A DNA stretch of 64,000 nt from Streptantibioticus_C sp963761325 (GTDB lineage Bacteria; Actinomycetota; Actinomycetes; Streptomycetales; Streptomycetaceae): contig CAVXGZ010000001.1 in assembly GCA_963761325.1 (NCBI GenBank), forward strand, positions 1,736,001 through 1,800,000, read 5' to 3'. How positions within the stretch are numbered: position 1 is the stretch's first letter; every line of letters begins with the position of its first letter. This document shows positions 16,130 to 24,564 of the stretch, in pieces. The notes under the pieces were generated by a model. It was not told the DNA's origin, searched no databases, and was given only the letters and a program-made list of their open reading frames with translations. Position numbers and translations under genes: made by a program.

Positions 16130-16930
16130 CTACTGCGCCAGCGCGGCCGACAGCCTGCGCGCGACCTCCCGCAGCACCGGGACGATCCGCTCCTGCGCGG
16201 CCGCGGTGACCCGGCCGGCCGGCCCCGAGACGGAGATCGCCGCCGCGGTGGGGGAGCCGGGCACGGTCACCGCGAGGCAGCGCACCCCGACCTCCTGCTC
16301 GCCGTCGTCCACCGCGTAGCCCCGCTCGCGGATGCGGGCCAACTCGGCGACGAAGGCGTCCGGTTCGGTGAGGGTGTGCTCGGTGGCCGCCGGCATCCCG
16401 GTGCGCGCGAGCAGCGCCCGCACCCGGTCGGCCGGCACGTCGGCCAGCAGCGCCTTGCCGACGCCCGTGGAGTGCGGCGGCAGCCGGCGGCCCACCTCGG
16501 TGAACATCCGCATCGAGTGCCGGGACGGCACCTGCGCGACGTAGACCACCTCGTCGCCGTCGAGCAGCGCCATGTCGGCCGTCTCGCCGGTCGCCTCGAC
16601 CAGCTCCGCGAGATACGGCCGCGCCCAGCCGCCCAGCAGGCGCGACGCGCTCTCGCCGAGCCGGATCAGCCGGGGGCCCAGCGCGTAGCGACGGTTGGGC
16701 TGCTGGCGCACGTAGCCGCAGGAGACCAGGGTGCGCACCAGGCGGTGGATGGTCGGCAGCGGCAGGCCGCTGCTCGCGGCCAGCTCGCTCAGCCCCACCT
16801 CGCCGCCGGCGTCGGCCATCCGCTCCAGCAGGCCGAGGGCCCGCTCCAGCGACTGCACCCCGCCGGCGCCCTGGGACCGGCCCGCCGGCCGGGTCTTCTC
16901 GCCGGGGTCGCCGGAGCTGGTCGACGGCAC
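16130..16930 (-). CDS. allR: IclR-family repressor, probable AllR
   Basis: A 266-residue IclR regulator. The winged HTH spans about 24-86 (VQSLERALGLLERMADAGGE, then ELAASSGLPLPTIHRLVRTL) and the effector domain follows, with GVGKALLADVP and the terminal VSGPAGRVT. It sits divergent from allantoinase. IclR repressors called AllR control allantoin genes in enterobacteria and in Streptomyces, and bind allantoin-pathway intermediates such as glyoxylate or allantoate. The palindrome it would bind is seen at three promoters here. GTG start with GAGAGGA upstream. Confidence 0.8.
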   Translation of the reverse strand: MPSTSSGDPGEKTRPAGRSQGAGGVQSLERALGLLERMADAGGEVGLSELAASSGLPLPTIHRLVRTLVSCGYVRQQPNRRYALGPRLIRLGESASRLLGGWARPYLAELVEATGETADMALLDGDEVVYVAQVPSRHSMRMFTEVGRRLPPHSTGVGKALLADVPADRVRALLARTGMPAATEHTLTEPDAFVAELARIRERGYAVDDGEQEVGVRCLAVTVPGSPTAAAISVSGPAGRVTAAAQERIVPVLREVARRLSAALAQ

Positions 16931-16995
16931 GCTCGGTCCTCTCGCCTGTCCGGCCCGCGCGACGCGGATCCGGCCTACTGCCTGGCGGAAGTCTA

Positions 16996-17012
16996 ATTCC
17001 GTGCAGCGAAAT
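16996..17012. promoter_or_regulatory. Possible IclR-type site upstream of allR
   Basis: ATTCCG-TGCAG-CGAAAT is an imperfect inverted repeat (5 of 6 in each arm) 66 bases upstream of the allR GTG. It resembles TTCCG/CGGAA-type IclR sites more than the TTCAACA box, so it may bind another regulator or serve autoregulation. The evidence is weak. Confidence 0.3.
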
Positions 17013-17035
17013 CGGCCAGGGCCGCAGCCGTCCCC

Positions 17036-17084
17036 TTGACCGGTCGTGCGGGGCGGCCCGAAGATGCTTCAACAGAATGTTGAA
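17036..17084 (+). promoter_or_regulatory. Allantoinase promoter with perfect AllR box
   Basis: TTCAACA-GAA-TGTTGAA at 17068-17084 is a perfect 7+7 palindrome. Just upstream, TTGACC (17036-17041) and GAAGAT (17060-17065) form a possible -35/-10 pair with an 18-base spacer, so the box would cover the transcription start. It is the best copy of the palindrome shared with the uraD and malate synthase promoters. Confidence 0.72.
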
Positions 17085-17169
17085 GGCCGGCCGCGGACGC
17101 CGTGGCCGCCGAACTGCCGAAGCGTCAGTGCGATGATCGCAACAAAGTAGCGCGAGGGGAGCCCGAAGC

Positions 17170-18564
17170 GTGCCAGAGGCGGCCGAGGTTTCGTTGATCC
17201 TGCGCTCCACCCGGGTGGTCACGCCCGAGGGGGAGCGCGCGGCCTGCGTCGCGGTGGGCGGCGGCCGGATCGCCGCCGTGCTGCCGCACGACGCGGTGCC
17301 CGCCCGGGACGCCCGGCTGGTCGACCTCGGCACGGACGCGCTGCTGCCCGGCCTGGTCGACACCCACGTGCACGTCAACGAGCCGGGCCGCACCGAGTGG
17401 GAGGGCTTCGGCACGGCCACCCGGGCGGCGGCGGCCGGCGGGGTGACCACCGTGGTCGACATGCCGCTCAACAGCATCCCGCCGACCACCACCGTCGAGG
17501 CGCTGCGGGTCAAGCGGGACGCCGCCCGGGCGTCCGCCCACGTCGACGTCGGCTTCTGGGGCGGCGCGGTGCCCGGCAACCTCGCCGACCTCCAACCGCT
17601 GCACGAGGCGGGCGTGTTCGGCTTCAAGTGCTTCCTGCTGCCCTCCGGCGTGGAGGAGTTCCCGCACCTGGAGCCCGGGCAACTGGCCGACGCCATGCGG
17701 GAGCTGGCCCGCTTCGACGGGCTGCTGATCGTGCACGCCGAGGACCCGGCGCTGATCGGCGCCGCGCCGCCGGCCGCGGGCCGCGCCTACGCCGACTTCC
17801 TCGCCTCGCGCCCGCGCGCCGCCGAGAACACCGCCGTCGAGGGGCTGATCGCGCTCGCCGCGAAGCTCGGCGCCCGGGTGCACGTGCTGCACCTGTCGTC
17901 CGCCGAGGCGCTGCCGCTGATCGCCGCCGCCCGCCGCGAGGGGGTCCGGCTGACCGCCGAGTCCTGCCCGCACTACCTCACCCTGACCGCCGAGGAGGTC
18001 CCGGCCGGGGCCACCGAGTTCAAGTGCTGCCCGCCCATCCGGGAGGCCGGCAACCGCGACGCGCTGTGGCAGGGCCTGGCCGACGGCACGATCGACTGCG
18101 TGGTCTCCGACCACTCGCCGGCCACCGTCGGCCTCAAGCGCCCGCCGGACGGCGACTTCGGCACCGCGTGGGGCGGGATCTCCTCGCTGCAGCTGGGCCT
18201 GCCCGCCATGTGGACCGAGGCCAGGCGCCGCGGCCACGGCCTCGCCGACCTGGCCCGCTGGATGTCGGGCGGGCCCGCCGCGCTGGCCGGCCTGACCGCC
18301 AAGGGCGCCATCGCGCCCGGCCGGGACGCCGACTTCGCGGTGCTGGCCCCCGAGGAGTCCTTCACCGTGGACCCCGCCGCGCTGCAGCACCGCAACCCGG
18401 TCACCGCCTACGCGGGCCGCACCCTGCACGGCGTCGTGCGCTCCACCTGGCTGCGCGGCGTCCGCATCGCCGAGAACGGCGTGCCCGGCGCCCCCACCGG
18501 ACGCCTCGTCGAGCGGCCCGCCGGCCGGCCGCACCCCGACCACACCTCCAGGGAGACCGCATGA
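17170..18564 (+). CDS. allB: Allantoinase
   Basis: A 464-residue cyclic amidohydrolase opening the allantoin ring to allantoate. The dinuclear metal site is complete: DTHVHVNEPG (His66, His68), carboxylated Lys153 in GFKCFLL, His189 in VHAEDP, His241 in VLHLSS and Asp314 in SDHSPA. GTG is set by GCGAGGGGA about ten bases upstream. The stop overlaps the allantoicase ATG by four bases. Allantoinase rather than dihydropyrimidinase is indicated by the NEPGRTEWEGF segment and by the next gene. Confidence 0.94.
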   Translation: MPEAAEVSLILRSTRVVTPEGERAACVAVGGGRIAAVLPHDAVPARDARLVDLGTDALLPGLVDTHVHVNEPGRTEWEGFGTATRAAAAGGVTTVVDMPLNSIPPTTTVEALRVKRDAARASAHVDVGFWGGAVPGNLADLQPLHEAGVFGFKCFLLPSGVEEFPHLEPGQLADAMRELARFDGLLIVHAEDPALIGAAPPAAGRAYADFLASRPRAAENTAVEGLIALAAKLGARVHVLHLSSAEALPLIAAARREGVRLTAESCPHYLTLTAEEVPAGATEFKCCPPIREAGNRDALWQGLADGTIDCVVSDHSPATVGLKRPPDGDFGTAWGGISSLQLGLPAMWTEARRRGHGLADLARWMSGGPAALAGLTAKGAIAPGRDADFAVLAPEESFTVDPAALQHRNPVTAYAGRTLHGVVRSTWLRGVRIAENGVPGAPTGRLVERPAGRPHPDHTSRETA

Positions 18565-19676
18565 TCCGCTTCACCGGCGACGCCGAGCCGTACCGCGCGG
18601 GGAGCGATCCGTACGCCGACTACCGCCGCGCCGAGGCCGGCTTCGAGCAACTGGTGGACCTGGCCGACCGGCGGCTGGGCGCGGCGGTGATCGCGGCCGG
18701 CGACGAGTTCTTCGCCGAGCGGGAGAACCTGCTGCTGCCCGGCCCCGCGGTCTTCGACCCGGAGCTGTTCGGCAACAAGGGCAAGATCATGGACGGTTGG
18801 GAGACCCGCCGCCGCCGGGGCGCCGACACCCCGCACCCGGCGGACGGCGACAGCGACTGGGCGCTGGTCCGGCTCGGCGTGCCGGGCGTGGTGCGCGGCA
18901 TCGTGGTGGACACCGCCCACTTCCGGGCCAACCACCCGAGCGAGATCTCGGTCGAGGCCACCACCGCCTCGCTCTCGGCGGCCCCCGAGGACCTGCTGGG
19001 CGCGGACGGCGACGCCGTGGAGTGGACCGAACTGGTGCCGCGCACCCGGGTCGGCGGCCACGCGGCCAACGCCTTCGAGGTCGGAGTCGAGCGCCGCTTC
19101 ACCCACCTGCGGCTGCGGCAGTACCCGGACGGCGGCGTCGCCCGGCTGCGGGTGCACGGCGAGGTGCTGCCCGACCCGGGCTGGCTGGAGGAGCTGGGCA
19201 CCTTCGACCTCGTCGCGCTGGAGAACGGCGGCGTCGCCGAGGACGCCTCGGACCGCTTCTACTCGCCGCCGGCCCACACGATCCTGCCCGGCCGGGCCCG
19301 CAGGATGGACGAGTGCTGGGAGACCCGGCGCCGCCGCGACCAGGGCAACGACTGGGTGCGCTACCGGTTGTGCGAGCAGGCGCTGATCCGGGCCGTCGAG
19401 GTCGACACCGGCTGCCTGAAGGGCAACGCGGCCGGCTGGGTCCGGCTGGTGGGCCGCGACGCGCTGTCCGGCTCCGACGACGCGTGGTTCCCGATCACGC
19501 CCCGGGTACGGCTGCAGCCGGACACCGTGCACCGCTTCCTGGTCGGGCCGCCGCCGGCGACCCACGTCAGGATGGACATCTTCCCGGACGGCGGCATCTC
19601 CCGGCTGCGGCTGTTCGGTTCGCTGACCACCACCGGCGCCAAGCGGCTGGCCGACCGGGCCGACGAGCTGTCCTGA
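18561..19676 (+). CDS. alc: Allantoicase
   Basis: A 371-residue allantoicase made of two related beta-sandwich repeats: GKIMDGWETRRRR (about 74-86) with HLRLRQYPDGGVARLRVHGE in the first half, and RRMDECWETRRRR (about 247-259) with HVRMDIFPDGGISRLRLFG in the second. It splits allantoate to ureidoglycolate and urea, ending the ring pathway here. ATG overlaps the allantoinase stop. No ureidoglycolate lyase or urease is in the window. Confidence 0.94.
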   Translation: MIRFTGDAEPYRAGSDPYADYRRAEAGFEQLVDLADRRLGAAVIAAGDEFFAERENLLLPGPAVFDPELFGNKGKIMDGWETRRRRGADTPHPADGDSDWALVRLGVPGVVRGIVVDTAHFRANHPSEISVEATTASLSAAPEDLLGADGDAVEWTELVPRTRVGGHAANAFEVGVERRFTHLRLRQYPDGGVARLRVHGEVLPDPGWLEELGTFDLVALENGGVAEDASDRFYSPPAHTILPGRARRMDECWETRRRRDQGNDWVRYRLCEQALIRAVEVDTGCLKGNAAGWVRLVGRDALSGSDDAWFPITPRVRLQPDTVHRFLVGPPPATHVRMDIFPDGGISRLRLFGSLTTTGAKRLADRADELS

Positions 19677-19700
19677 CCGCCGGCGGCCGCGGCCGCCGCG

Positions 19701-19734
19701 CGGACCGGGCGGGGGCCGGCCCCCGCCCGGTCCG
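19701..19734. terminator. Bidirectional terminator, perfect palindrome
   Basis: A perfect 34-base palindrome (arms of 17, beginning CGGACCGGGCGGGGG) lies between the converging allantoicase and beta-glucosidase genes. It would end transcripts from both sides. No U-tract follows, as is usual in this group. Confidence 0.75.
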
Positions 19735-19739
19735 GCGCG

Positions 19740-21113
19740 TCACGCCGCCCGGCGCATCCGCCTGCGGTGCGCCGCGATGATGTCCGCGTACCGCCGTCCG
19801 CTCCCCTTCACGGTGCGCGCCTGCGTGGCGTAGTCCACGTGGACCAGGCCGAACCGCTTGTCGTATCCGTAGGCCCACTCGAAGTTGTCCAGCAGCGACC
19901 AGGCGAAGTAGCCGGCCAGCGGGGCGCCGCGGCGCACCGCGCGGGCGCAGGCGGCGAGGTGGCCGTCGAGGAAGGCGGCCCGCTCGGGGTCGGCGACCTG
20001 CCCGTCCGGGCCGACGGTGTCCGGGTAGGCGGACCCGTTCTCGGTGACCATGATGCGCCGGGCGCCGTACTCCTCGGTGAGCCGCATCAGCAGCTCCTCC
20101 AGGCCCTCCGGCTTGACCTCCCAGTCCATCCCGGTGCGCGGCACGCCCGGCAGGTAGACCTGGCGCGCGTAGGGGGCCGGACCGGTCGGGTCGTCGGCGA
20201 CCACGTTGCGGAAGTAGTAGTTGAGCCCCAGCCAGTCCAGCGGCGCCGCGATGGCCTCCAGGTCGCCGTCCCTGACCGGCAGGTCCACTCCGTACAGCTT
20301 GACCATGTCCTGCGGGTAGCCGCGGCCGTGGATCGGGTCGAGCCACCAGCGGTTGGTGTGCCCGTCGGCGCGCACCGCGGCGGCCTGGTCCGCCTCGCGG
20401 TCGGTGGCCGGCTCGCAGGGGCTGAGGTTGTTGACGATGCCCACCCGGGCGTCCGGCACCGCGGCCCGGATCGCGGCGACCGCCCGGCCGTGCGCGAGGT
20501 GCAGGTGGAAGGAGGCGCGCACCGCGGCGGTCAGGTCGGTCAGACCCGGCGCCATCTTGCCCTCCAGGTGGCCGATCCACGCCGAGCACAGCGGCTCGTT
20601 GAGGGTCGCCCAGTCCTTCACCCGGTCGCCGAGCTTCTCCGCGACCGCCGAGGCGTAGGCGCCGAAGTGCTCGGCGGTCTCCCGCTCCGGCCAGCCGCCG
20701 CGGTCCTGCAGCGCCTGCGGCAGGTCCCAGTGGTAGAGCGTCGGGAACGGCGTGATGCCCGCCTCCAGCAGCCCGTCCACCAGCCGGTCGTAGAAGTCCA
20801 GGCCCGCCTGGTTGACGGCACCGGAGCCCTGCGGCACCACCCGCGGCCAGGCGACCGAGAAGCGGTAGGCGCCCACGCCCAGCTCCCGCATCAGGCCGAC
20901 GTCCTCGGGCCAGCGGTGGTAGTGGTCGCAGGCGACGTCCCCGTTGTCCCCGCCGTCGATGGCTCCCGGAACCCGGCAGAAGGTGTCCCAGATCGACGGA
21001 GCACGGCCGTCCTCGGCGACCGCCCCCTCGATCTGGTAGGAGGAGGTGGCGGTGCCCCACACGAAGCCGGCGGGGAAGGCGGTCAGGTCGTCCATGCTGT
21101 GGAGGTCTGTCAC
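19740..21113 (-). CDS. Family 1 glycoside hydrolase (beta-glucosidase)
   Basis: A 457-residue GH1 enzyme. It shows the N-terminal FVWGTATSSYQIEGA, acid/base Glu173 in TLNEPLCSAW, nucleophile Glu358 in VTENGS and the aglycone-site segment FAWSLLDNFEWAYGY. There is no signal peptide, so it acts inside the cell on disaccharides or glycosides imported by the ABC system encoded just upstream. GTG start with GGAAAGG five bases upstream. The last gene of the sugar operon; beta-galactosidase or other beta-glycosidase activity is possible. Confidence 0.93.
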   Translation of the reverse strand: MTDLHSMDDLTAFPAGFVWGTATSSYQIEGAVAEDGRAPSIWDTFCRVPGAIDGGDNGDVACDHYHRWPEDVGLMRELGVGAYRFSVAWPRVVPQGSGAVNQAGLDFYDRLVDGLLEAGITPFPTLYHWDLPQALQDRGGWPERETAEHFGAYASAVAEKLGDRVKDWATLNEPLCSAWIGHLEGKMAPGLTDLTAAVRASFHLHLAHGRAVAAIRAAVPDARVGIVNNLSPCEPATDREADQAAAVRADGHTNRWWLDPIHGRGYPQDMVKLYGVDLPVRDGDLEAIAAPLDWLGLNYYFRNVVADDPTGPAPYARQVYLPGVPRTGMDWEVKPEGLEELLMRLTEEYGARRIMVTENGSAYPDTVGPDGQVADPERAAFLDGHLAACARAVRRGAPLAGYFAWSLLDNFEWAYGYDKRFGLVHVDYATQARTVKGSGRRYADIIAAHRRRMRRAA

Positions 21114-21159
21114 AACGGCCTTTCCAAAAGGGGGAGCCGGCCCGGGAGGGGCCGGCCCG

Positions 21160-22023
21160 TCACTTGACGGCGCCGGCGGTCAGGCCGGCCACCAGATAGC
21201 GCTGGAGCAGCAGGAACCCGGCCACCACCGGCACGCTCACCACGAGCGAGGCGGCCATGACCTGGTTCCAGTAGACGTCGTTCTGGGTGGCGTAGCCCTC
21301 CAGGCCGACGGCGAGCGTGCGGGTGGCGTCGTTGGTCATGACCGAGGCGAACAGCACCTCGCCCCACGCGGTCATGAACGCGTAGACGCCGACCGCGACG
21401 ATGCCCGGCACCGCGGCCGGGATCACCACCCGGAACAGCGCGCCCAGCGCCCCGCAGCCGTCGGTCAGCGCCGCCTCGTCCAGGTCCCGCGGGATCGAGT
21501 CGAGGTAGCCGACCAGCATCCAGATCGAGAACGGCAGCGAGAAGGTGAGGTAGGTGAGGATCAGCCCGCCCCGGCTGCCGTACAGCGCGATGCCGGTGGC
21601 GTTCCCGATGTTGACGAAGATCAGGAAGAGCGGCAGCAGGAACAGGATGCCGGGGAACATCTGGGTGGACAGCACGGTGATGGTGAACATCCGCCGGCCG
21701 CGGAAGCGGTAGCGGCTCACCGCGTAGGCGGCGAAGATCGCCACCGTCACCGAGCAGATCATCGAACTGCCGGAGACGATCAGCGAGTTCATGAAGTAGT
21801 GGGCGAGCGGCACGGTGTGCCAGATGTCGATGTACGGCCGGATGGTCAGGTGGTGCGGCACCCAGTCGAAGGAGCCCTCCACCTCGCCCAGCGGCTTGAG
21901 CGAGGAGCTGAGCATCGCGTACAGCGGGATGAGCGCGAAGCCGGCCAGCAGGACGAGCAGGACCCGCCGGGTCCACACGAAGCTGCGCGGCGCGGCCATC
22001 GGGGAGCGTCGTTTGTCAGGCAT
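21160..22023 (-). CDS. Carbohydrate ABC transporter permease (MalG type)
   Basis: A 287-residue permease with six membrane segments. The EAA loop reads YLDSIPRDLDEAALTDGCGALGALFRVVIP, the site contacting the ATPase. The ATG lies inside the end of the upstream permease gene (8-base overlap). With its partner it forms the channel of a CUT1-type importer; no ATPase is encoded nearby, so a shared MsiK-type ATPase, common in Streptomyces, probably powers it. Substrate inferred to be a beta-glucoside. Confidence 0.9.
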   Translation of the reverse strand: MPDKRRSPMAAPRSFVWTRRVLLVLLAGFALIPLYAMLSSSLKPLGEVEGSFDWVPHHLTIRPYIDIWHTVPLAHYFMNSLIVSGSSMICSVTVAIFAAYAVSRYRFRGRRMFTITVLSTQMFPGILFLLPLFLIFVNIGNATGIALYGSRGGLILTYLTFSLPFSIWMLVGYLDSIPRDLDEAALTDGCGALGALFRVVIPAAVPGIVAVGVYAFMTAWGEVLFASVMTNDATRTLAVGLEGYATQNDVYWNQVMAASLVVSVPVVAGFLLLQRYLVAGLTAGAVK

Positions 22024-22993
22024 CGGCGTCCTTCGGGCGGGTGACGAACAGGTACGCGGCCGTGACCACCAGCAGGAACAGCAGCAGGAGCACGGACATC
22101 GCCGAACCGGAGCCGAAGTTCCAGGTGATGAAGGACGACTGGTAGATGTGGATCGAGATCAGGTCGGCGGCCGGCGGCGCCGACCCGCCGAACAGCACGT
22201 AGGGCGTGTTGAAGTCGTTGAACGTCCACAGGAACAGCACCAGCACCAGCACCTGGTTGACCGGCCGCAGCGACGGCAGGGTGATCCGGCGGATCTGCTG
22301 CCAGATCCCGGCCCCGTCCATCGCCGCGGCCTCGTACAGTTCGCGCGGGATGTTCTGCAGCCCCGCGGTCAGGCACAGGAAGGCGAACGGCCACGAGCGC
22401 CAGACCGAGACGGTCACCAGCGCGGCGAAGCTGTTGCTGCCGATGAGCCAGAAGGAGTGGCCGGAGGCCAGGTGCAGCTGGTGCAGCGCGTGGTTGACCA
22501 GGCCGTTGTCCCGCTGGAACATGAACGACCAGGTGATCACCGCCGCGTAGACCGGCAGCGCGTACGGCACCAGGAAGACGCCGCGCAGCAGCGCCCGGCC
22601 GCGGAAGCTGTCCTGCATCACGATGGCCGCCGCCGTGCCGAACACCCACGACAGCCCCACCGACAGCACGGTGAACGCGCACGTCACCCAGAACGAGTGC
22701 AGCAGCGCCTGGCCGATGGCGGCGTGGAAGTCCACCGCGACGCGGTAGTTGCCCAGCCCGGTCCAGGGCGCCGAGCCCCAGTTGCGGATGAAGAACTGGG
22801 TGAGCTCTTTGAAGCTCATCACGATGCCGACGACCATCGGTATCAGGTGGATGAGCAGTTCCAGCAGCAGCGCCGGTATCAGCAGCAGGTACGGGAACAG
22901 GTTGCGGCGTGCTTTGGCGGGGAGCAGCCCGCGCAGGCGGTTACGGGGTGCCTGCGCGGGCGTGCTCCCGACGCGGGTGGCGGTGGCGGCCAT
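22016..22993 (-). CDS. Carbohydrate ABC transporter permease (MalF type)
   Basis: A 325-residue permease. After a short basic N-terminus, FPYLLLIPALLLELLIHLIP begins six membrane segments, with the EAA loop LQNIPRELYEAAAMDGAGIWQQIRRITLP near 215-243. It follows the solute-binding protein by 13 bases and overlaps the MalG-type gene. Part of the same CUT1 importer. Confidence 0.9.
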   Translation of the reverse strand: MAATATRVGSTPAQAPRNRLRGLLPAKARRNLFPYLLLIPALLLELLIHLIPMVVGIVMSFKELTQFFIRNWGSAPWTGLGNYRVAVDFHAAIGQALLHSFWVTCAFTVLSVGLSWVFGTAAAIVMQDSFRGRALLRGVFLVPYALPVYAAVITWSFMFQRDNGLVNHALHQLHLASGHSFWLIGSNSFAALVTVSVWRSWPFAFLCLTAGLQNIPRELYEAAAMDGAGIWQQIRRITLPSLRPVNQVLVLVLFLWTFNDFNTPYVLFGGSAPPAADLISIHIYQSSFITWNFGSGSAMSVLLLLFLLVVTAAYLFVTRPKDADA

Positions 22994-23006
22994 CAGGTAT
23001 CGGACC

Positions 23007-24332
23007 TCAGCTCGCCGGCATCTGCTGCTGGGCCTTGGTGAGGGCGGCCTTGACGCTCGCGGTGGTGACCGGCTTGCCGGCCGCCGCGTCGGCGAACAGG
23101 CTCTTCATCGCGGTGCCGACCAGGGTCTCGAACTGGCTCTCGTCCGCGACCTGCGGCATCGGCGCCGAGGAGCCGCCCAGCACGCTGCGCAGGGTCTGCA
23201 ACTCGGGCGTGGAGAAGGCCGGGTCGTTCTGCGCGGCCACCACCGGCGGGATCGACCCGTAGGCCTTGTTGAGGATCTTCTGCTCGGCGGTGCTGGTCAT
23301 GAACTTCACGAACTTCAGCGCGCCCGTGCGGTTCTTGGTGTTCTTGAAGACCGCCATGTTGATGCCGGCCACCATGGAGTCGATCTTGGTGGAGGCCGTG
23401 GGGTTCGCGGTCTGGAACGGGATCGGCGCCACGCCGTACTTGCTCGGGTCCATGCCGTGCGCCTTGAGCGAGCTGCCGGCCGCCTGCCACAGCAGCATCG
23501 CGGCCTTGCCCGAGGCGAAGTCCGTGACGGACTGGTTCTGGTCGTACTCCGCGTCGCTGGGGGAGGCGATCTTGTCGGTCGCCATCAGGTCGATGTACTG
23601 CTTGACCGCGGCGACCGCGCCGGGGGTGTTGAACTGCGGCTTCCCGTCGGCGGTGAAGAAGTTGACGCCGTGCTGCTTGCCGAAGATGAAGGCGTGGTGG
23701 GCGTTCTCGGTGTAGCTCGCGCCCTCCATGGCGAGCCCGTACTGGCCGCCGGTGGTCAGCTTCTTGCCGTCGGCGATCAGCTGGCTCCAGGTGGTGGGCG
23801 GCGCGGAGATGCCGGCCTTCTTGAACTCGGCCTTGTTCCAGTACAGCCCGTAGGAGAGCGAGTACAGCGGCACGGCCGCCGGGGGCTTGCCGGCCGCACC
23901 GGCCGCGGCGACCGCGGAGGAGGTGAAGCGGTTGCCGCCGATCGCCGCCATGCTGGTCGAGTCGAACGGCAGGAACGCGCCGGTGGCCTGCAGCGAGGCG
24001 GACCAGGTGTTGCCGATGTTGAGCACGTCGGGGCCCTGGCCCGAGGTGGTGGCCGCCAGGATCCGGTTGAGCAGGTCGGGCCAGCCGATCACCTCCAGCT
24101 TGACCTTGATCCCGGTCTGCTGCTGGAACTTCTTCAGCTCCTTGCCGAGCACCTGCTGGTCCACGGCGATGCTGGAGCCCTGGTTGCTCGCCCAGTAGGT
24201 CAGGGTCTTGGGGCTGGAGTCGCCGCCGCTGCCGTTGGTGGAGGAGCCGCCTCCGCACGCGGTGGCGGTCGCGGCCAGGGCCAGGACGACCGCCGCACTG
24301 GCGAAGGCGCGAGGAGCCTTGATGGTCGGCAC
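23007..24332 (-). CDS. Sugar-binding lipoprotein of ABC importer
   Basis: A 441-residue extracellular solute-binding protein. The lipoprotein signal is MPTIKAPRAFASAAVVLALA followed by ATATAC|GGGSS, the Cys being the lipidation site. The mature part follows the MalE fold (LTYWASN, VIGWPDLLNRILAATTSGQG, ADGKKLT, TSTAEQKILNKAYGSIP). GTG at 24332 is chosen over upstream in-frame starts because the signal peptide begins there and GAGAGG lies nine bases upstream. It is the first gene of the operon and lies divergent from the ROK regulator. Confidence 0.9.
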   Translation of the reverse strand: MPTIKAPRAFASAAVVLALAATATACGGGSSTNGSGGDSSPKTLTYWASNQGSSIAVDQQVLGKELKKFQQQTGIKVKLEVIGWPDLLNRILAATTSGQGPDVLNIGNTWSASLQATGAFLPFDSTSMAAIGGNRFTSSAVAAAGAAGKPPAAVPLYSLSYGLYWNKAEFKKAGISAPPTTWSQLIADGKKLTTGGQYGLAMEGASYTENAHHAFIFGKQHGVNFFTADGKPQFNTPGAVAAVKQYIDLMATDKIASPSDAEYDQNQSVTDFASGKAAMLLWQAAGSSLKAHGMDPSKYGVAPIPFQTANPTASTKIDSMVAGINMAVFKNTKNRTGALKFVKFMTSTAEQKILNKAYGSIPPVVAAQNDPAFSTPELQTLRSVLGGSSAPMPQVADESQFETLVGTAMKSLFADAAAGKPVTTASVKAALTKAQQQMPAS

Positions 24333-24468
24333 AGTGGTGCACCTCTCTCGGGGACACGTACGGTTCGTTGGGGCGGGTGCGGGGGGACGGACGGCGGCGG
24401 GGTGGGGCCGGGGTGAGGGGGCCGGGACGCCAGTCGGCACGCGTTCGAGAAATGAACGCCTTCACCAC

Positions 24469-24489
24469 TTAATTCAAGCCGTGATTTAA
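24469..24489. promoter_or_regulatory. Probable ROK-regulator operator in divergent promoter
   Basis: TTAATTCA-AGCCG-TGATTTAA is an inverted repeat with 7 of 8 matching arm positions, far richer in A+T than its surroundings. It sits midway in the 232-base gap between the sugar-importer operon and the ROK gene. ROK repressors of the NagC/XylR type bind such AT-rich inverted repeats, so it is the likely shared operator. Confidence 0.65.
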
Positions 24490-24564
24490 ACTGCGTGAAA
24501 ACCCGGCGTCAAGACTTCGCGCAGCACTTCGCGCATCGGTAGGTTCGGCCCGGGAGCGTTCGGG

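Noticed and set aside
24549..24564. Sequence resembling the cellobiose repressor box before the ROK gene
   Set aside because: Only the left half fits the GC-rich CebR palindrome, and it overlaps the ribosome site.
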